From Mastigamoeba balamuthi (Eukaryota > Evosea > Mastigamoebida > Mastigamoebidae), in contig CACRSC010000012.1 of assembly GCA_902651635.1 (NCBI GenBank), positions 980,944 through 1,044,943 on the forward strand: DNA of 64,000 nucleotides, read 5' to 3'. Position numbers and translations under genes: made by a program. This document shows, piece after piece, positions 43,480 to 53,900 of the stretch; the stretch's first letter is position 1, and every line of letters starts with the position of its first letter. Under the pieces are notes generated by a model. That model did no database searches. It worked only from the letters and a program-made list of their open reading frames with translations, and was not told the origin of the DNA.

Positions 43480-45377
43480 CTTTTCTCTGAGCAGCTAGAC
43501 GCGGGGGCTTCCCGGACAGAGTTGTATGTGCAGGGTCTGCTTGAGAATAAGGTGCCCGAGGGGATGTGCTTCTTTGAAGCTTGAATACAAAATTGACAGC
43601 CGATGACGACTATTTAAGCCACGAAACCCGGTTTTTCTCGATTTCGTCACTGCACATATTGCAGCGAACCTTTTCCCCATCCAGTAACGTTCACACATTT
43701 CGTCGCCATTTCGCCGTCGTCTGGAAGGTCCACAAGCCCCCCGGCCTCCGCGCCGCCGCGCGCCGCGCGCCTCGACCGCGGGGCGGGCAGCTCCTGCCCG
43801 CAGCAGCGCTGGAAAAAGCCAGTAATCCAGAGGTTGTTTCCGCACTGGGCGCTTATGACACGGAAAACCGGTTTGAATGTTTCTTTGCATCACAAACGAG
43901 AGGAAAAAGCCCCGCCGCCGCGGTCGTCACTGGGAGGTAGCGCCAGCGCCGCGCGATGAGGGGCGCTTCGCGGAGGCCACAGCAGGTCGCTGGGACACGC
44001 GGGGCCGCTCGTCCTAGTATCTCCTGAGAAAAAAACGCGAACGCTTCGTATTCAGTTTCGAACTTTATAAAATGGGCTTTGATCATGCCTGAGCAGGCCA
44101 CACAGGCTGAACCAGCGGGAGGGAATGCGAAGAAGTCGTGTGCTGGGTATTGTGAAATTCCTGTGGGAGTGAACCCCCACAGTGCCGTTAGGAGTGAGAA
44201 GTGCATGAAATATGGTCCCTGCAGTGTCTTGCCCGGGCGCACCGCCGGTGCAACCTTCCCACAGCGCGTGATAGCGCCACCACGAGGTGCTCCCGTGGCT
44301 GGATATGCTCTCCTGACCCCGGAAAGTGCGGGAAAGTGCGGTGTGGGGTTCAGATGGGGGAATGAGATGGGGGATGTCCCTGAATCCGTGCACCTCGTGC
44401 ATGTTCTCGGCTCAGGTAGGTGGCAGGCCGGCTCAGTCGCGGCACGAGAGGCAGTCCGAGCGTCGGCCGCCCTCGGGAACTGTTCAGGGACGGCCGCGGC
44501 TTCCGGGGCCCGGGCCACAGGCGGAACAAAGAACAACGGAAGGACTCGAGCAAAGCACCACAGCGAATTCGAGGGAAAACTCCCGCCACTGATTTCTCAA
44601 GCCCCCTCTATTGACTCTTTCTGCTCCAAGGCGCTCCTTCCCGCACTCCGCGCGCCGCGCGCTGCTTCCCGCGAGCCACTGCCCCGACGTGCGGCGCCGG
44701 TTTGCTGCGTCGGGCCCCCCTAGAGGCGCGGAATTGACGGTTCGAAACCCCCTTTTTACAGGGGTGTGTGCACCACATGGCGTGGCGTGTCCCGAGCTGA
44801 GCCGCCACATCATCCCAGCGGCTGCGCCTTGGCACGGATGCCCGCTACCGAGCACTGTTGACGCCCCGGAGACGGGCGCCGTGGAGAGGCGCCGGGACGC
44901 GGTGCACCGACGTCGAAACGGAAACGGGTGTTTGGGCCCCCGACAGCACAGCGGGGGTTCACATGGCTCCTGTGCGCTGCCCCCAATCCCGCAAGGAATG
45001 CGCTGGTATCCAGCAGCTCCGGTGCACCATCTGGCTCTGTGCTAAGCTCGATTCTTCGCTACCCCCTTGCAGGACGCGCCAAGCCGTGCAAGAAGCGCAG
45101 AAGTAGCACCGACGGTTCCGCATTCACCGCCTGCACGTCGCGACTTCGGCAGCGGTTCTCTGGCCAAGCAATGCGCGTTCAACCGGAGATGCGTCGGTTG
45201 GCTCATTGGGCGTGGCATGCGTGCCGGCCAACAGGCGCGGTGCGGACAGGACTGTCGAAGTTGGGAAAGAGATTTCCAGATCAAGGCCGATATCTCGAGA
45301 TTTTCGCATATCCAATCTACGCAGCGCGTTTAGGCCCGGGCGCAGCCCCGCGCGGGCTCGACGTTAGTGAACGAGAC
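43480..45377. other. Long divergent intergenic region
   Basis: About 1.9 kb between the transporter start (-) and the kinase start (+). An open frame 44085-44723 has an ATG but no domain or codon pattern that persuades me. GATATC at 45289-45294 and CATATC at 45307-45312 lie 66-89 bp before the kinase start. A short tandem GGAAAGTGC duplication sits at 44320-44340. The rest shows nothing identifiable. Confidence 0.5.
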
Positions 45378-48300
45378 ATGGCCGACAAGGAGAAGCCCGA
45401 TGACGAGGCCAAGGACGCCAAGGACAAGCAGCTCGTCACCGACAAGGGCACCTTCGTGCGCCGCGTCCCGGATCCCAAGAAAACGAAGCGGGGGCTGTGT
45501 GTGGGGGAAGCGTTTTTTCAAACTCAAATTTGCGAATTACCACGCCAACGACACCCACCACCCCGGACGGCAGATCCTCGGGAGCGTCATCGGCAAGGGC
45601 GGGTTCGGCACGGTGTACCAGGGCCTGAGCATTTCGGGCAGCTTCGTGGCGATCAAGCAGATCGGGCTGGCCTTCCTGCCCAAGGACCAGCTGTCGTCGA
45701 TAATGGCGCGTAAACCGAGCGGATCGCCCAAATGCCGTACTGGCGGATCGGGAAATGTGAGAGGGGGGGGACTGACGGGCGGACGGGGGGGCACCCTCGC
45801 AGGCGGAGATCGAGCTGCTGCGGAGCCTGGAGCACGAGAACATCGTGCGGTACATCACGTACGCCAAGACCAAGGAGACGCTGTCGATCATCATGGAGTA
45901 CGTGGAGAACGGGTCGCTGCTGGGCATCATGAAGCGGTTCGGCAAGTTCCCGGAGCCGCTGGTGGCGATCTACATCGCGCAGGTGCTCGAGGGGCTGAAC
46001 TACCTGCACGAGCAGGGCGTCGTGCACCGGGACATCAAGGGGGCCAACATCCTGGTGACCAAGGAGGGCAACATCAAGATCGCCGACTTTGGCATCGCCT
46101 CGCAGCGCGACGACGCGATCGACGTCACGGGGACGCCGTACTGGATGGCGCCCGAGATCATCGAGCTGAGCGGGGCGAGCACCAAGTCGGACATCTGGAG
46201 CGTGGGCTGCACGGTGATCGAGCTGCTGACGGGCCAGCCGCCGTACTTCCAGCTGGCGCCGATGCCGGCGCTGTTCCGCATCGTCCAGGACGAGTGCCCG
46301 CCGTTCCCCGAGGGCATCACGGCCATGTGCCGCGACTGGCTCTCGTGGGCGCTCAAGAAGGACCCCAACCAGCGGCACTCTGCGCGCAAGCTGCTCAACC
46401 ACAAGTGGATCAAGGACAACGTGCCCGCCAAGCGCTCGCGCGTGGGCCTCGCGGACCAGCAGAAGATGGTCGAGGAGCACCGCAAGCGCTCGACGGCGCT
46501 GCCGCTGCCCCCGCTGGCGCCCGCCGTCAAGATCGTCAAGACGTCCGAGCCCCTGCTGGCCTCGCTCTCGTCGCCGCGCAAGCCCCCGACGCCCGAGGAG
46601 GAGGTCAACGACGACTGGGACATGGAGTTTGACGTGCCCTCGGAGCTCGACCTCAAGTTCGCCCCGCAGATGGCCAAGGACAAGGACCCCAAGGACCACG
46701 CCGCCCCCTCGCCGGGCTCCCCGCACGCCGCGGGCCTCCGCCGCTGCCCCGAGGCCGCCCTCAAGGTCCCCGCCTCCCTCGGCCACCTGCGCGACGGCAC
46801 GCGCTCGCGCTCGGTCAGCATGCGCGCCAAGAAGACCCCCATGATGGGCGGGGGCAGCGCCCCGGCCGAGCGCAAGACGCCCTCGCCCTCGCCGCCCCCC
46901 GAGCGCAGGCCCTCGCCGCTGGCCTCGCAGCTGGCGCTCTCGCTGCAGGTGCCGCCGCCGTCCAAGCCCAAGCTGGCGGCGTCCGAGGGCGGGGACAAGG
47001 CCGCCGGCGGCGGCGACGACGACTGGGGCGACAGCTTCCTGTCGGAGGGCGACCCCAAGATCAGGCACAGCCCCAGCGCAGCCGCGGGCACCGGCGGGCG
47101 CAGGAACAGCCTGGTCCGCGGCAGCGTCGAGGGGTCGCCCCTGGCGCGCGAGGTGGTGCCCAAGAAGAACGCCAAGCGCAGCTCGGGGATGTTCGGGACG
47201 GTGGGCGAGCTCTCGGACCTCGTCAAGGGCACGGCCTCGCTCACGAGGCGCGGCGCCATGAAGATCCGCCTGCTGGCCTCGCTCGAGGAGACCAGCGGCA
47301 TCGGCGACGAGCCGCCCAGGGCCGCCGCCCAGGGCGACTCGGCCAGCACCGGCGAGGAGTCCGAGTGGCCCGAGTTCGACCTCAGTTGCGCACCCCGCGT
47401 CTCCCCCCACACGCACGCAGGCCACATTCTGGGGGTTTTCTTAGAACGCACACTCTCTCCCCCGCACCCCCCGCGCGCGTGCAGCTGGAATCAGCGGCAA
47501 GAAGGACGACGGCGGGCTGCTGCAGCTCAAGATGCCGCAGGCGCGGCAGCGGTCCGAGGGCCTCGACGACGACATTTTCACGGACGACCTCGACGACCCC
47601 TTCGGCGACATGGAGGAGGAGGAGGAAGGTCAGTCCCTGCCCCCGCTCTTGCGTCACCACCCCCCGCCAGTGCACCCCTCGCTTCTCCGTCGCTTTTCCG
47701 CCGCTTTTCCGCGGCTCAGATGCGGGCAAAACTGAACCGAGCCAAACTCGGGCAGACGATTTTGAGAAGCGGATGCAGCGGGAGGAGTTCTCCAAGGTGC
47801 TCTCGGACGTGTCGCAGCTGATCGAGCGCATCGTGCCCGCCGCCCCGTCTTCGGACATCATCGAGTCCTGCAGAAAACTGGTGCGCGATTCTCGAACTTC
47901 CCGATATGGGCAGAGCGCTTTTTCCCTGAGGTGCAGGCCTGAGTACTGACCGCGTTTTGCGAAACGCGAAAACCGCGGGCAGGTTCCTATCTTCGAGCAG
48001 TACGCGGGGGACAAGACGCGCATCGTCAAGCAGCAGGGCATCGTCGCGTACCTGGACCTGCTGGCGGTGACGGACGACGCGCCGGCTCTCTGCGCGGTTC
48101 TCGACCTGGTCACAGAGGTGCTCGACGAGGACGCCGAGATACAGGTGAGCTTCGGCATCGTGGGCGGCATCCCGGCGGTGCTGGCCCTCTGCGAGCGCCC
48201 CGACCTCGGCGTGCGCGTGCGCGCCGCGCGCTGCCTGACGCGCCTCTGCGCCAGCGAGTTCTCGCTGCAGATGCTCGTCGGCAGCTGCGGCCTGCCGTCC

Positions 48301-49428
48301 CTTGTGCGCGTGCTGGGGCTGCCCGACACGCCCGCGATGGACGTGGCCAGCGGCCTCGTGGGCGTCGCTGCCAGCGTGCTGGAGCTGAGCGCCAACAAGA
48401 CCAGCGAGCTGAGCTGGCTCGTCGCCAAGGCCGGGGCCGTCCCCGCGCTGCTGCGCGTGCTCGAGAGCGCCGCCGCGGGGTCCGGGGCCGAGCTGGCGCT
48501 CAAGGCCGCGTCGACGATCGTCTCGCTCGCGAGCTCGACGCCGCAGACGCGCCGGCTGATGTGCACGCCCGAGCTGCTCGCGGGCGTCGACCGGCTGCTG
48601 CAGGCCAGCGCGTCGGGCTCGGCCGTGCAGACGGCGCTGCTCAAGACGCTGCGGCAGCTCTGCGGCGAGCCGGCGCTGCTGGCGGCGCTGCACTCCAGCG
48701 GGGCGCTGCGCGTGCTCGTGCGCGAGCTGGGGCGCGAGGGGATCGACGCGCAGGCGCAGGTCCACATCCTCAACGCGCTGGCGAACCTCTGCAGGCTGGA
48801 CCAGGAGCGGCAGCTCGAGGCTGCGCAGCAGGGCGCGGTGCCGCTGCTGAAGAAGTGCGGGGCCGTGGCCGCGCTGCGCGAGAACTCGTTCACGATGCTG
48901 TTCGACATGCTGCGCGTGCGGCGCGCGAGGGAGCACATGTGGGGCAACGACATGCTGCAGTTCTTCCTCGACCTGCTGCGCGACCGCATCTACATGCCCA
49001 ACGCGCTCGACTGCATCTCGTGGTGGCTCGGCGACGAGCCCGAGGAGGTCAAGAACATCCTCCGTCACGGCAAGAACATACACAGCATGACGCGCTCGTT
49101 CATCAAGGCCGACTCGGCCAACTTCCCGCGCATGACCGAGCCCTTTGCCAAGATCGCCTCGGCGAGCAAGGGGCTCTCGCGCAAGTTCGCCAACAACAGC
49201 GAGCTCGTGCAGGCGCTGCTGTCGAGGCTGGTCAGCTCGAGCACCAAGCCCGACACCAAGAAGGACCTGCTGCGCCTGCTGCAGGCGCTCTACAAGAACT
49301 GCCGCGACAAGCAGGCGTTTGTGACGAGATGGGAGCTCGTGTCGAAGCTCGCGCAGATCCGGAAGGACAACCACGGCGCGCGCATCCTCGTGGCGCTCGT
49401 CGACGAGACGCTCAGCCTACTCAAGTAG
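45378..49428 (+). CDS. sepK: SepK/Cdc7/MAP3K-epsilon-type kinase with ARM repeats
   Basis: Ser/Thr kinase of the septation-initiation family. Relatives are fission yeast Cdc7, Dictyostelium SepK and plant MAP3K epsilon, which act downstream of a Spg1-like GTPase to trigger cytokinesis. ATG 45378, TAG 49426-49428. The kinase has [55 protein letters not shown] and [15 protein letters not shown]. It is followed by [20 protein letters not shown], a stretch highly typical of this subfamily. A Ser/Pro-rich low-complexity linker runs to about 47400. The C-terminal third has ARM/HEAT-like helices ([55 protein letters not shown]), as in SepK and MAP3K epsilon. Introns lie near 45476-45570, 45700-45805, 47385-47490, 47628-47720 and 47880-47985. 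Confidence 0.92.
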
Positions 49429-49754
49429 CGCGCAGACACCGGCAAACAGCAACACCGCAGAGCACACGAACTTTCACCCCCGCAACGCCCATCCTCCCGA
49501 CGAGTGTTTGTTAATTGGACACGGTTGACCAATGCTAGTAGCATTAAGGAAGGCAATCCTGCGGAGCTCCTGTTCCCATAACGCCCGGCGCTTTGTGGCG
49601 CAACTTTCCCCTCAAAATATCGCAGGCAGATTCAAGGATGATGACCGAATTCTGCTGTGATGCTATCTTTACACGTGAACAATCTCTGAAAAAGATGATT
49701 ATACCTGACTATCCGAACCCTGAGCAGTTCTTTATATTTCTATTCAATTTATGC

Positions 49755-49835
49755 ATATTGTCCGGCTCACTCATGTGAACCACTCGGAAAAAGTGTCTCA
49801 GGAAAAAGGAGTCGGCAAAAGTGGCACACAGAATC
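49755..49835 (+). repeat. Left arm of 81-bp inverted repeat
   Basis: Runs from TATTGTCCGG to CACAGAATCT. It pairs with 50416-50496. Confidence 0.85.
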
Positions 49836-50415
49836 TGTGAAGCCAAATATCGTGTGAATCTGCCTGAGCATCTGTGCTTCGTCCCCGCCATTCACACCTT
49901 GAGCTCCGTTCCCAGCTGCCGCACATGCAGGGCTCGCGCAGCCGCAGGTGTGCCTGGCTACGCCAATGCTGGCGTGCCTGTACTCCAGGGGAAGGGTTGA
50001 TTCAGTGGTCCCCTCCCTCAGATTGAATCTCTTGTAGCAGCACCCCTCCTCCCTCCCTCCCACCCTCTCTCCCTAAGGGCCCTCAAGGGCACCAACACAA
50101 GGCGGTTCTATATGAAGTACATTGTTTTCCCCATTGGTGTGGTGCTGTGCTGTGCTGGAACAGGCACAGGGGGTATGCGGGAGCCAAGAGTGATAATGTA
50201 TGGGCCCTCGTGATGTCTGTGCACGCGCGACGTGGCTGCCATCCAGCGCGGTCCCGGGCGACGTGGTGGTCTTGATGGGAAGCATCCCCTCTGTTTTTTT
50301 GCCCCTCCTATCGCCTTCTAACTAACCTATCACACAGTCTACAAAGGCAAAGAAGCAGAGAGCCCTACCCCAACGAATGATGTCATTGCCTTACAATCGC
50401 GATTCATTACTCCTG

Positions 50416-50496
50416 AGATTCTGTGTGCCACTTTTGCCGACTCCTTTTTCCCGAGACTCTTTTTCCGAGTGGTTCACATGAGTGAGCCGGACAATA
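50416..50496 (-). repeat. Right arm of 81-bp inverted repeat
   Basis: Reverse complement of the left arm with a few substitutions (for example AGAGTCTCGGG versus AGTGTCTCAGG). Confidence 0.85.
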
Positions 50497-50584
50497 CTTC
50501 TTCAGTTCTCATCTCAACTCCCCTTAAATCACACTTCGCTATATGTATCGTACTGCGACGACTGATCATGACCTTTCTGTGTAA

Positions 50585-50657
50585 GGGGGTTTAGCTCATT
50601 TGGTAGAGCGCACCGTTCGCATCGGTGAGGCGCGGGGATCGAAACCCTGAACCTCCA
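50585..50657 (+). tRNA. trnA(cgc): tRNA-Ala (anticodon CGC)
   Basis: Cloverleaf: acceptor GGGGGTT/AACCTCC, D stem GCTC/GAGC, anticodon stem CACCG/CGGTG around loop TTCGCAT (anticodon 50618-50620 = CGC, reads GCG) and T stem CGGGG/CCCTG (one G-U). The acceptor carries the G3-U70 pair, the main alanine identity element. The T loop is ATCGAAA, unusual at its first and last bases; possibly a variant or ageing copy. No intron. Internal A box TAGCTCATTTGG and B box GGATCGAAACC serve TFIIIC. Confidence 0.88.
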
Positions 50658-50712
50658 CACTTCTTTTCTCGGTGTCTGCCTGTCTTTCTTTTTCCCTCCA
50701 TCGAAAAATGAT

Positions 50713-50785
50713 TGGAGGTTCGGGGCTTCGATCCCCGTGCCTCTCCCATGCCAAGGGAGTGCTCTACCAAGTGAGCTAAACCCCC
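50713..50785 (-). tRNA. trnA(ggc): tRNA-Ala (anticodon GGC)
   Basis: Reads leftward from 50785: acceptor GGGGGTT/AACCTCC with G3-U70, D stem GCTC/GAGC, anticodon stem CTCCC/GGGAG around TTGGCAT (anticodon GGC, reads GCC) and a perfect T stem CGGGG/CCCCG with loop ATCGAAG. It is convergent with the tRNA-Ala(CGC) 55 bp away, and the two share acceptor and D-arm sequence. A G34 alanine tRNA is not expected in eukaryotes, which normally decode GCC with inosine from an AGC gene. Confidence 0.85.
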
Positions 50786-50966
50786 ACTTCTCTATTAATG
50801 GTCTTCATCCTTCGCCGCGAACTCAGACGACTCAGACCAAGACAGCACAGATGGTGGCATTTCAAAGTGCCCGCCTTTTGACTGTGGATGAACATTCATT
50901 CTTGTGTGGATGGATGGCTTTGTTTTCTGTTGGGTGCATTGCTCATCATGTCGGCAGAACCACTGT

Positions 50967-53900
50967 TCACAGAAGCTGCCTCGAGAGCTTCGAGAGGAAG
51001 CGCAGGCCAGTCACGACGTTGCCCTCGAGCTCCTGGATGCTCTCCTTGGTGATGATCTCGATCGCGTGGTCCGCCGTGTTCCAGTCCTTCGCTTCCACGG
51101 CTGCAGGCACAGTCCGTCAGCACCCCCCGGGGCAGCAGAGAGCGGGGGCAGAGAGGCGCTGGCGAACCCTGAGTGAACCTGACGAGCTCCGTGCTGGTGG
51201 ATGCCTTGAGCTTGGGCAGCTGCGAGGCCAGGGGGTCCAGCTTCCTGGCGGTGTCGTTGACGTGCCTCTCGTGCATGCCGCCGGCAGCGGCCGCCTGCAG
51301 CGCTGTCAGCAGCCTCGCCACGGCGCTGCGCACCGTGGCCACGTCCTCCTCGCTGGCGTGCGCCTGGTGGGCCTCGATCGTCTGGGCCAGCACGCCGGTC
51401 TTCATGACCTCGGTCTTGGGCCTCGAGATCTGGGGCATCATGTTCGACGCCATGATCGGCGACATCGGCATCGGCATCGGCGCGGGCACAGGCACCGGAG
51501 GGACGCCGCCCGCGGCCCCGGGGACGTGCGGGATGAACGGCATTGCCGCGGGCGACTGAGGGGCGGCGCCGGGAGCGCCGGTGGGCATGGCCATGGGCAT
51601 GTGGGGGACGAAGGGCTTGATGGGCGCGTGCATCACGGGGCTCGTCGAGCCCGTGGCGGCCGGCATCGTGGGCAGCATCGGCTGCGACACCGGCGGCGAG
51701 GGCACAAACGTAGGCATCGCCTTGGGGAGGAACTGCGTAGGGGGGCCCGGCATCTGCTGCTGCTGCTGCATAGGCATCGTCGGCAGCGGCATGGTGGGCA
51801 TGATGGGCCTCTGGACGGGCTTGGTGAGCGGCGGGCTCACCGACGACGGCGGCGGCATGACGGGGGCGGCGGCGCGGAACTGCTGGGTCTGGGCGGCCGT
51901 GGCTGCGGTGCCGAGGATCGTCGCCGGGGCAGCGGCGCCGCGGCGGATGTTCCCGGCGACGCGCTCGGCACGGTACGCCGACTTGGCGCCGTCGCAGACG
52001 CGCACGCGGTCGAGCAGCATCGCGGCGGGCGTGCGGGCGAACTTGGGGTCCGAGAGGAAGGCGAGGTAGCGCGTGGCGGCCTGCATGCGGCCCTGCGACG
52101 AGAGCAGCACCGCGTACTCCATGAACTTGCCCAGCGCGCTCTGGCTGACGCTGTCCGACTCGGCGCCGACCGCGTGGCGCAGGATCGTGATCTTCTCGAC
52201 GAGGTTCTGCAGGTCGCCCGTGTGCCCCGCGCGCTCGTTGCGCGCCCAGAGCTCGACGGCCTTGTCGACGTTCCCCGCGGCGACGTAGCATAGGCACGCC
52301 GCGTCCGCGTCTCCCGCCTGCATGAGCTTGTCTCCCAGCGACGCTGTGCGAGTGCCGAGAGCGCCGTCAGCCGTCTGGGGGTGGGGGCCGTTGCCGCGAG
52401 GGGGGGGAGGGACCCGAAGCGGAGCGGAGCGGCGCACAGGTGAGCGTGGGGAACTGGGAGGACTTGGCGTAGGTGCAGAGCGCGGCGAGGGCGGCCTTCC
52501 AGCTGGCGGGTGTGATGGCGTCGATCATGCACCTGAGGTCCGTGCGCGCGAGCGTGTCGACGAGCCTCATGGGGGACGACTGCCACCGGGCCTTGACGTA
52601 GGCGTCGCGCACGCGGCCAAAGACCTCGGGGCCGCCGCACGACGCGATGATCAGCGCGTCGGCGTGGCGCCCGAGGCTCTCACAGTACCGCGCCGCCGCC
52701 TCAAAGTCGCCCAGCACGACGGCCTTGGCGATGGTCCCCTCCTCGCCCTCGCACGTGAACTCGATCGGCACGACGCGCCTCTCCTCCTCCTCCTCCTTGG
52801 CCGCCTCCTGCTCCTTCCTGGCGGGCTCCTGCTGCTGCTGCTGCTGCGCCGGCGCCGCTGCGATCGACGCAAAGGCGTCGGCCCCCTCGACGTCGCCGTC
52901 GGTGCTCCCGAACAGCCCCGAAACGTCAGCCTGCACACACGCCAACCCGCCCGTCGTGAGGCGCGCCCCAGAGAGAGCGAGAGCCCTCCCGCGGGCGACG
53001 TCCAACGCTCACCTTGGCGGGCTGCTGGGGCTCGGCGGGGGCCGCGGGCTCCTCGGCGGCCTCCTCGCTCGCGGGCGACTCGGGGGCCTCGGGGGCCTCC
53101 GCGGGGGCCGCGGGCTCCTTGGGCTTGGCGGCCTCGAGCAGCTCCGCGATGCGCGCGCTGACCTCTGCGCGGCTGAAGCCGAGCGTGCCGAGGATCTCCT
53201 CGCGGACGTTCTTGGCGAACTGGACGCCGATGAAGCGCCACGCGGTGCGCTCGCTCTCGGGCGCACGCGGGTCGGCAGAGCGCTGCTCGCAGAACTCGCG
53301 GAACTTGCCCTGCGACACCACCGCGTCGAACTCCTCGGCCCTCTTCATCAGCCCCTCGTCGCCCGGCATCCTACGCACCGTCACCGCGCCCTGCGGCCGC
53401 CCAGCGTCNCCCGAACAGCCCCGAAACGTCAGCCTGCACACACGCCAACCCGCCCGTCGTGAGGCGCGCCCCAGAGAGAGCGAGAGCCCTCCCGCGGGCG
53501 ACGTCCAACGCTCACCTTGGCGGGCTGCTGGGGCTCGGCGGGGGCCGCGGGCTCCTCGGCGGCCTCCTCGCTCGCGGGCGACTCCGGAGCCTCGGGGGCC
53601 TCCGCGGGGGCCGCGGGCTCCTTGGGCTTGGCGGCCTCGAGCAGCTCCGCGATGCGCGCGTTGACCTCTGCGCGGCTGAAGCCGAGCGTGCCGAGGATCT
53701 CCTCGCGGACGTTCTTGGCGAACTGGACGCCGATGAAGCGCCACGCGGTGCGCTCGCTCTCGGGCGCACGCGGGTCGGCAGAGCGCTGCTCGCAGAACTC
53801 GCGGAACTTGCCCTGCGACACCACCGCGTCGAACTCCTCGGCCCTCTTCATCAGCCCCTCGTCGCCCGGCATCCTACGCACCGTCACCGCGCCCTGCGGC

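Larger units (their letters stand above)
49755..50496. mobile_element. Candidate foldback / MITE-like element with 81-bp terminal inverted repeats
   Basis: Arms at 49755-49835 and 50416-50496 are reverse complements with about three mismatches. The outer ends are TATTGTCCGGCTCAC. The 580-bp interior has no transposase and only short open frames. Identity stops sharply at both edges of the arms. A target-site duplication is not obvious in the bases just outside. Likely a non-autonomous DNA element; alternatively a local inverted duplication. Confidence 0.5.
49429..50584. other. Intergenic region with an inverted-repeat element
   Basis: About 1.16 kb between the kinase stop and a tRNA gene. 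Apart from the inverted-repeat element at 49755-50496, no gene or RNA is recognisable. The composition is more AT-rich than flanking genes. Confidence 0.5.

Noticed and set aside
44085-44723. 213-codon open frame between the transporter and the kinase
   Set aside because: It has an ATG, but no domain, no homologous motif and an amino-acid mix like other GC-rich shadows.
45653-49374. Long minus-strand open frames (up to 590 codons) over the SepK-like gene
   Set aside because: They mirror the codon bias of the kinase and ARM exons and cross its introns; composition is Leu/Arg/Gly-rich without motifs.
49755-50496. CRISPR array or phage-like structure
   Set aside because: Only two inverted copies, no spaced direct repeats, and a eukaryotic context.
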